A stretch of DNA of 64,000 nucleotides from Litsea cubeba (taxonomy: Eukaryota; Streptophyta; Magnoliopsida; Laurales; Lauraceae). Position 1 is the first letter of the stretch. Each line of letters opens with the position of its first letter. The stretch spans positions 73,336,269-73,400,268 of the forward strand of contig CM022946.1 in the NCBI GenBank assembly GCA_012931725.1. Reading direction: 5' to 3'. Both the position numbers and the translations under genes were made by a program. Positions 56,427-64,000 of this stretch are shown piece after piece. Under the pieces are notes generated by a model. The model ran no database searches and was not told the origin of the DNA. It saw nothing but the letters and a program-made list of their open reading frames with translations.

Positions 56427-59400
56427 TTAGCTTTCGTAACTCTGAAATGAGATTATTACGAGTGTGCGGAGACATTCGCAATAAATCTAGGATGTGCAGA
56501 CGTGCAGGTATGTGCTTAATGTGTTCAATTAAGTCATACTTGAAATCCTCCTTAGGGCCAAAATGTTCATCATTGTTGCCACTAGGGGCGCTTACAACAT
56601 CTTTTCCCGAAGGATTTACATATGTAAAGGAAGATTGGTTGTAATTTTTGTGGTAGTCCCGGCCATAGCGAGTGCCTCTACCAACTTCGAGAGCTTCTTG
56701 AGAAGGGTCTTCATTTGGAAGATTGTCTTCAGGATCAAGAGGCTGTCATTTTTCATTTGCTGAGGATGTATCTACAGCAGAGTTACCATCCTCAGTGATT
56801 GTGTTGCACGGAGCATTTTCCGGGAACAAGTCCTGAACAGCATCCATTAACCTTTCTTCTTCGTTGACCAATTCATCGTCCCAAGCATCAATAGCTGGGG
56901 ATTCTTCAGTCAGGAAGGGTGTGAACTTTGAAGTCACGGTCTCAGGAGAAGAAACTTGAGAGGGTGTCGTCTCAGTGAAAGTCATGTGAGATGAGGTGGC
57001 TCCAGAAGATACATTGCTAGGAGTCGTCGGAGTGTAAGTGATCTCATCAGATGATGCTTCGGAAGAGCTATAATTTTGAATTATCACATTACAGAAAGCT
57101 CTGATAGGAGACGTTGCCTAATCGGAGTAAGACTCATCCTCGGATGTAAGAGGATCGTCTATCCAGCAATTTTCTCCATTTTCAGGAGTTAAGGGAGGAT
57201 GTGCCTGATGGTCTTCAGGGACTTCAGGCTCTGGATTGCGAGGAAGCTCGTTGACGCAGTCTTGCTCTTCTTCTAGAGTGAGATGCTACAAGATCCTTGC
57301 ATATTCTTCAAGATCAGGCACGGGAGCCAAATCTTCTTCTTCATCAACTCTTTGTGGCTCAACATAGTTGATTTCCATTGGAGCAATCATGGATGCTGGT
57401 TCAACAGCATTTTCTTGTACAACCTCTTGATCTATTTCATCATCAGACCAGGATCATTGTGGCGGTAGGGGGTTATACCAGATTACTGGCATAAGATGAG
57501 TCTCAGGAACCCGTTCTTCATCGGAGAGATATTCTCCCGTTTCAAGGGATTCCTCTCACTTGTTGGTGTAGCTGGATTCGAATCCATCATCGGTGTCACT
57601 GGACTAGTATCCATCAATGGAGAATCCAACTACCAAATTGCAAGAGTATGATGCCCCATGCGTGGCTTCTTTGAATTGAGGTGGCATGAAATCACTGAGA
57701 GTGAATTTTCTTACCCCCTTTGAAGTTTCTGGAAGTGACGTTTTTGTTGCCTCCAGTGAAGCGGTAGAGGAAGCCTCTGCCTTTTCTCAGACTTCTTGTT
57801 TTGGCTGACTCTTCTCTCACCGTTTGAGCTTGAGGAGATGTTTCCTAGCCTGCCTTCGTTGTTGAGCTGTAGGCTTTATTTTCACGACCTCCCAGTTTTC
57901 ATTTTCCTGGAGATCAGGATGTACCCATATAGGTTGTCCGTCTGGTGTCGGGTAAGGAACCAGTTCCTCAGACGCTTGGATTGAGTTTATCACCTTGAAG
58001 GAAGTAGTGATCTTCTTCTTCGGTGATCTTGATATTTGTCCACATGTCACCATGTTGACGGAGGCAGACCCATAGTTTTTGTCAAAGGTGATGACTTCGT
58101 TTTTCCACATCTCGTTTATTTTCTCCCTCACAACGAAGCATTGGTTGAGAGGATGCGAGATCATCTGGTGGTATGGATAGTACCGAGGATCGTTGGTTTT
58201 GCCAACATCACTCGGTCTTTTGAGTTCATGCAAAGTGAGCTTGCTGTTCGCCACAAGAGCCCCGAAAATTTCATCAACATCTTCATCGAACAGGTATTTC
58301 TTTTCTACTCGCTCCTTGAAGGCATCAGAGAGTTCAGGTCTCTTACCAGCAGCCTTGTTTTCAGCTTTCTTTAGTGGCTGAGGAGCTGATTGGTTTGCAC
58401 ATTGAGGACCTCTTTTTTCTTTTGTTTCGAGGTTGCAATGGCAGTTGGCTCTTTTCTAGATGATTTTTTACCGTTGAGGTCTTTAATCACCGTTTCAGCT
58501 TCCATAGAAGCTTCTAGGAGTTCTCCTAGGTTCTTTGATTTGTTGCCGATGATCATAGAGTAGATTCTAGCTCTCATGTTGTTTCGGCAGATGTCGACTA
58601 ACGACGCTTGTGGCAATGCATCAGAGCATTTGTATGCCATTGCTTTCCACTTGTGAATGAAGTCATATGTTGACTCATTCTCCCCCTGTTTTAGGCTGCA
58701 CAGCTGAGCCATAGTAGCGGGATGATCCTCACCTTTGAAGTGAGTCAGGAAGCGTGTCTTTAGCATGACCCAATTTTTTATGGAGTCCTCCAGCAGAGTG
58801 GAGTACCAGTCGAAGGCCGTACCTTTTAGGGTACTTGCAAAGAGGTGGATCTTGAGTGCATCTTGATCCGCGATAGCTCCCGTCATGATCTTGAAGTGGA
58901 TGACGTGCTGTCTGGCTGATCCTTTCCCCGTATATGTTTGGAGAGTAGGATGCTTGAATTTTGTAGGGAACGGGACCGAGACCATCCATAAGGGATATGG
59001 TGACTTGATCCCATGCTCCTTGAGTATATCCTCTTCTTTTGCTTTTGCGAGGATACTATCTGCGTCCTTTTTTGTAAGGGCACGTGACTCATTTTCTTCC
59101 CCATTTACCTCATCGTCTTGATGATTTGGAGGAGGTTCATTGTTCACATGAATTTGGAAGGCGAGGAGAAGGTTTTCGATCAGAGTTTCAATCCTCTGTT
59201 GACCTTGTTCCAACTACTAGATGCGTGTGATCACATCATCTTGAGGTGGATTGCGAGGTGGTGGCTCAGAATTTGTAGCCAGGACGTTTATCCCTCAGGA
59301 TTCGAACGAAGAAACCATCCTGGTGACTGAGCTGGGGCTCATTCTTTTTTATGAAGAACTTGAGGAAGGATCACTCTGCTATCCTTTGCTTGATGGAGCA

Positions 59401-60402
59401 GGGGATTCTTCTGAGTGTCTTCTTGTCCTGGAGACGCCGCGGGTCACCGGACGTCGGACATGGATTTTGGATGCTGACTTTTGGCATCTTCTGGTTTTTC
59501 CAACCATATGGATAGCAGCAACTTGGTTGGGTGTTTCTAATTCGACCCATTTGGGAGAGACTTGAAGCATAGGAGGCTGGGTCCTTTGCTTCTCTAGTCT
59601 CTTTTATTGATACGACGCGCAGCGGCATATACGACGAGCAATTTGAGCTTCGGTCAACTCTGGCTAGGCTTTGACGATGAAGGATGTGCTCCCTCGAGTG
59701 CAGCAGCCGAGCCTGTCTTCTTTGTAGCTGGGCAAGGACAGGATGCGAACCCGGTCCTTCGCCTGTTGCAGTGAAGCTTTGAATTTTTCGAGTTCGGCCC
59801 CTGTAGATATGAAGGGTCGAACCGAAGGATTGTAGGCCTTAGCAGGTCCTTGCAGAGGCCTTGTGATGCATGACTTGATTTTGGGCTTGTAAGAACAAGC
59901 CGGCTCATGCTGGGTTGACTTGGGAGTCAGGGTGGAGATGGGTCTCTCCTCTTTCATGTAAGCAAGAGGGTAGAACTGGTTCTCCTTGAGTGGGGCCAGG
60001 TATGCTGGCTTAGTGGATATTTGGGACCTTCTTTGTTTTGGTGAAGGTCTTGGGGACCAAGTCTTTGGATAGACCTGGTCGTTTGCGGGTCGAGGCTTCA
60101 TGGGGGTGCCATGGGCTTCGGGCCTTTAGATGCTCGCCTTTGGTGTCATGGTAGTGACACTTTGAGAGGCGACCTTCTGCTTCTTGGAAGGAGCAGTTTG
60201 TTATTCGGGAAGTGGGAATGGTCCCAGCATCCCAAAGGCAATAGTCCGGGAAGTCGAGGTCGACCCGGAGTTCAGAGAGTTGTCCGAGGGAGTTGACGCT
60301 TCGGTAGCTGATGGGGCGCTTGTAGGTGCGCGTGGTTTACTTCTGTTGAAGCATGAGTTGGTGCTTGCTCTCATCGAAATTAATGGTAAGCGATGCTGCC
60401 AT
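56427..60402 (-). pseudogene. gag of E0
   Basis: ATG at 60400-60402. Same order as in E1 and E2: basic N-terminus, gag domain (open 59213-58371), CPYHQM-type knuckle reading YYPYHQM here (first Cys lost to Tyr) near 58190, acidic region. Many lesions, including two adjacent TAGs (59214-59219) where E1 and E2 have CAG CAG, and TAG at 57118-57120 where they have CAG. Confidence 0.87.
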
Positions 60403-61977
60403 TGTTAGTTTTCGAAAAAAATTCTGAAACAAGACCACATCCATTAGTAATCACAAGAATATAATGATCATAAATGGGAAGTTCTATAGTTTTGTCTTTT
60501 CAAATTGCTCAGGGAGATGACCCAAGCGATATGAAGAGGTAAAAAGCCATTGAGGGTATAATTGTTCTGATCGCAGGTATGGTAAGCCCAGAATGAGCGT
60601 CACAGTGACTGCTTAGAAGCAATTGTGAACCTAAATTCGACTTATCGGAAAGCAGAGCTTGCTCGATGTAAGAAGAATATAAGTTTGGAGTTACAAATGT
60701 GCCGGTCGCGAATACAGTAGACCCTGAAAAGGGTGTACTAGTACCGCTAGACACAAATGTTTTGAGACCGCATCCATGAGATGAGATTCTCTGTTTTGAA
60801 AGGTCAAGATTGGATTCATCAAAGAGAGCAGATGGTATTCCGATCCAAATACGGTCTCAGCGATTTCCGCGAGCACCAGTACTCAGAAGGAAATGAACCA
60901 TAATTTCTCGGATCTGAATCCAAAAATGACGAGTTTTTTTTTAAAGGCCAATATCGGGTTCATCAAAAAGAGCAAAAGGCATTCCAATCTGAACACGGGC
61001 TCAACGATTTCCGCGAGCGCTAGTGCTTAGAAAGAAGGAGACCAAAATTTCTCCAATCTGAACCCAAAAATGACGGAAGTTTTTTTTTTTTTTTGTTTTG
61101 AAGTTTTTTTTTTAAATATTTTTTTTTGGATATTTTAAAAAAAAAATTCTTTTTTTAATAATTTTTTTATTTATTATTTTTTTTAAGATTTTTTTTTGAA
61201 TTTTTTTTTATTTTTTATTTTGAAATTTTTTTATTTAAAAGATGAGAGAGTACACATAGGCCTCCTAACCCGGTCTTATGAAATCTCGATTGATAGAATT
61301 GCCCCTAGGTAAGGGTAGGATTACTTAATGAACCCATTTGGAGGACCCTTGCCTAGAACAGTCAAGCTGTCTCCACACTCTGGACAAGGCTTTTCTTGAA
61401 TCAACCGTGATCAAAGAAGGCAGTTGGTTTAACCTTAGTGGTCTATGTCTTTTTTTTTATTTGTTTTTTTTAAGATCTTTAATGAACTCATCAAGAGAAA
61501 CGATGGTCCAAAACCTTAGTCGAACAGGCTCAACATTTCTACAAGTACGATGAACGATAGGAAAGGATTAAAGTTTCTCAATTTTGAATCCAAAACTGAA
61601 AAATCTGATTTTTTTTTTTAGATCTTTAATGAACTCATCGAAGAGAAACGATGGCCCAAAACCTTAGTCGAACAGGCTCAACATTTCTGCAAGCACGATG
61701 AACGATAGGAAAGGATCAAGGTTTCTCAATTTTGAATCCAAAATGAAAAATCTGATTTTTTGTTTTTTGTTTTGTTTTTGAAAAGAGAAAGAGTGAAAAT
61801 AAATTCAAAGAATTAGAAATTTCCAAAAAATCTCATCTCATTTTTTTTAGATGTGGAATCCAACATAGGCAACCAATTAGAAAGTAGCCAAAGAATCAAG
61901 AAAAGAAGTATAAGCATAGAGCAATAGATATGATATGCAAATATTTCATTTTTAGCATCGTGTTCTCAAATGAACGA
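60403..61977 (-). other. Leader of E0 between PBS and gag
   Basis: Non-coding and AT-rich, with T/A tracts at about 61080-61235 and two duplicated blocks at about 61480-61600 and 61620-61740. No gene. Confidence 0.75.
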
Positions 61978-61995
61978 GTCCCACCGGGTGTGCCA
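61978..61995 (-). other. Primer binding site of E0
   Basis: On the minus strand TGGCACACCCGGTGGGAC, three bases from the LTR; differs from E1 at one base. Confidence 0.7.
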
Positions 61996-61998
61996 GCC

Positions 61999-64000
61999 TG
62001 ATGGACAGCGCTTCCATTGCTCGGTTCTACCGAGGTCGGCGGACGTGGGAGTCCATTTGGGTCCTGACCCTTTCGTAACCGGGGGGGAGAGGCGTGCATC
62101 AACATTTTTTTTTTGTGGGTGTGCCAGATTTTCTATTTTTACTTGGAATTGCAAGTGGTGATCCGGAGATCGACCTTCGCAAGTAAAACGGAAATCAACT
62201 TCTTCCAAGTTTTCCATTGCACATATATTTAAAAAAAGAGACATTTTTCTTGATTTGCCGTGAAAGGCGATTTTATTTGGCATTTATAGCTGCTTTTGGC
62301 GTTTATAGCCGATTTTTGGCGTTTGTAGCCGATTTTGGCGTTTATAGCCGATTTACAATTCTTATCAATATGAAATACAAGAGTTGTGATTTTTGTCTCT
62401 TTTAGAAAATTACAAACTACAATGAAAAGCAAGAAAAGGAGGATCTAACTTCTCAGGAGATTGTGGGGGACTCGTTCAGATTGATGGTCGCAAGCCATAT
62501 GTGGACTTCGCCATCATCCATGCAGATGAGAACAGAGGATGCTCTTGATTCGCTTGGCTTGGCTGTAACCTCAGGTTTTTAGAGGACAAAGACCAAAAGG
62601 AGGTCCTATGTCCAATAAAAAGCCAAGTAGACGGGCTGAAAAGCCACGTCTAAGCCATTGGAGGCAGAGAAGGCAAAGACCTTGGGGGGGGGGAGTACCC
62701 CCACAAGGGACTTTTGTCACCTTGTAGCAGTGGCCGGTGCATAACTCAGCAGAGTTTTCTCTCTTTCTTTCTCTGGATTTCCTGTGCTTTTTTCTGATCT
62801 GGGATCTGTCTTGTTTTTCTGACCTGGAATTCTTTGGAATGCTCTCCTATTTATAGGCTTTTAGGTAACCATTTAGGGAAGTTTACGGGCTTTTATTGTC
62901 ATTAAGCCGCATAGTGGGAGGAGTTACAGGATTTAATTCCTTTATTTTGTAACTCCTTTTTATTGGCTTCTGATTGGCCGGTGGAGATTGAGGGCATTTA
63001 ATCGCCTTTAATTACCATGATGGGAGGAGTTTCATGGTTTAAATGTCATGAATCTCCTGACTTGTAACTCCCATTTGCTTGTTTCTGATTGGGCCGTCCA
63101 AAGAAATGAATTAATGACTGCAATAAAGCTAGTCAATTAATCGCATTAAGTGGTCGCCGAGCAGTTGAAGAGTTGCGGGCCGTGCCGCGTCTTTTGGGAT
63201 TCTTCTAGCGATGATCATCGATGGATCTTCATGTAGATCGACATCAGATGACCATGTAACTTCAGGTATTGATTTCCAACAGCGGGTCCGTGCCATCTGT
63301 CCTGTCGATTTCTCGATCGATCGGGTAGAAAGCACACTTTTTTTGGTTGACCAGTAGGCGATCAATGTTGATTTTGATACTCTTGATGATTGATCCGTGA
63401 TTTTGACGGATGTTAAAGGATTTGGTGTCTCAAAAGTATGAATTTTGGAAAATCCCAGGGGTCGGACGCTTCGAATCGCGAAAAATGACGAAAAAATGGT
63501 GTTTTCGGGGCCCACCCGGCGATTCCGGGCCCCATGGTCGCCGGCGACCCTGGGGGGTTTTCTCCCCTTTTGTCCTGTTTTGCATCCGTTTTTTATGTTT
63601 TTTTATTCTTTTGTCTTCTGTATTTTTTCTTGACATTTTTTATCATTTATTGGCCTGATTTCCCTGTAGAAAACCTGATGAGAATCCTTGATTTTGGATT
63701 GCAAAGTTTCCAATTTTCCGAAAAAGCCGAAGACTTTGTCGCGCAGAGCTGCCGATTTTCCGTCAGAAGCTAAAACTGGGTCAAACGATGTCGGAATGTC
63801 ATGAAATTTGGGGTAAAGCCTCCTGAGTAATAAATAAGACCAACCATAGGCTTTTGTTTGAGTTTTGAAGTTGTTTGGGGTGCTATCGCCAGTAGACTTG
63901 TTTTTGTCGCTATGAAGATGTCGCAGCTTGATGTGCGGTCAATCGATGTCCGATTGACTTGAAACTTGACAGGGAACCTATTGGAGTCATTTTAAGATGA
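61999..64000 (-). repeat. 5' LTR of E0 (runs past the window end)
   Basis: Starts with the reverse complement of CCATCA. Contains tandem units 62279-62352, G-run hairpin 62681-62706, inverted TATA box 62848-62855 and a GC-rich palindrome at about 63525-63555. About 570 bases remain beyond 64000, judged from the left LTR. Confidence 0.94.

Larger units (their letters stand above)
1..64000 (-). mobile_element. E0: outermost Ty3/gypsy (Tat/Ogre-like) LTR retrotransposon, truncated by both window ends
   Basis: E0 reads on the minus strand. Its parts are the 3' LTR (1-1173), the plus-strand PMD gene (2357-4909, resuming at 46553-48611), hairpin array (49272-49798), pol to gag (50156-60402), leader, primer binding site (61978-61995) and 5' LTR (61999 to beyond 64000). 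E1 and its passenger E2 interrupt it at 4910-46552. Both E0 genes carry many stops and frameshifts, and the LTR overlap (1-600 against about 63398-64000) shows well over a dozen differences in the first 210 bases, so it is the oldest of the three copies. Family placement rests on gene order and domain motifs. Confidence 0.93.

Noticed and set aside
1..64000. Host genes, tRNA, rRNA or bacterial signals (operons, ribosome binding sites)
   Set aside because: Every part of the window aligns with one of three retrotransposon copies.

Overview
The window looks like nuclear DNA of a large, repeat-rich plant genome, most likely a flowering plant. The polyprotein is a plant Ty3/gypsy type of the Tat/Ogre kind (two RNase H domains), and the extra gene encodes a plant mobile domain (PMD). 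I see no host unique DNA, no tRNA or rRNA, and nothing bacterial. All 64 kb can be assigned to three copies of one very long LTR retrotransposon family, nested inside each other in alternating orientation.

Layout. The outer element E0 (minus strand) fills the window and runs off both ends: partial 3' LTR 1-1173, 5' LTR from 61999 on. Its antisense PMD gene is split by element E1 (plus strand, 4910-46552, target duplication GCCTT at 4905-4909 and 46553-46557). The gag gene of E1 is split by element E2 (minus strand, 10245-29149, target duplication AGGGC at 10240-10244 and 29150-29154). Without E2, E1 is about 22.7 kb. By hand count the LTR pairs differ most in E0 (roughly 8% over about 210 bases), less in E1 (about 3%) and least in E2 (about 0.5%), so the ages match the nesting order.

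Plan of one element in its own sense direction: LTR (2.35-2.6 kb, TG...CA), primer binding site, AT-rich leader of about 1.5 kb, gag, protease, G-patch-like segment, reverse transcriptase, degenerate RNase H, second RNase H, integrase, a non-coding block of about 1.5 kb packed with tandem repeats and small hairpins, then a gene on the opposite strand that converges on pol, then repeat arrays, a polypurine tract and the 3' LTR.

The opposite-strand gene is the most unusual part. It has its own TATA box, a 10-base first coding exon ending at a GTAAGT donor, a long first intron and three short introns, and encodes about 1,224 residues: PMD in the middle, a Lys/Arg cluster, acidic linkers and a C-terminal coiled coil. 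Exon lengths are 10, 2508, 111, 111 and 935 bases in both E1 and E2 (E2 has one extra base in exon 2), while intron lengths differ. Because the gene is antisense to the genomic RNA, its introns would not be spliced out during retrotransposition.

Between the convergent genes each copy carries 10-12 hairpins of 30-31 bases. All share one two-stem architecture, and several pairs of stem positions differ in a compensatory way. I regard this as the best candidate for undescribed biology here. None of the three copies looks able to move by itself: E0 is decayed and carries a 1.19 kb tandem duplication, E1 lost the YVDD part of reverse transcriptase, and E2 lost protease, reverse transcriptase and most of RNase H in a deletion that keeps the frame.
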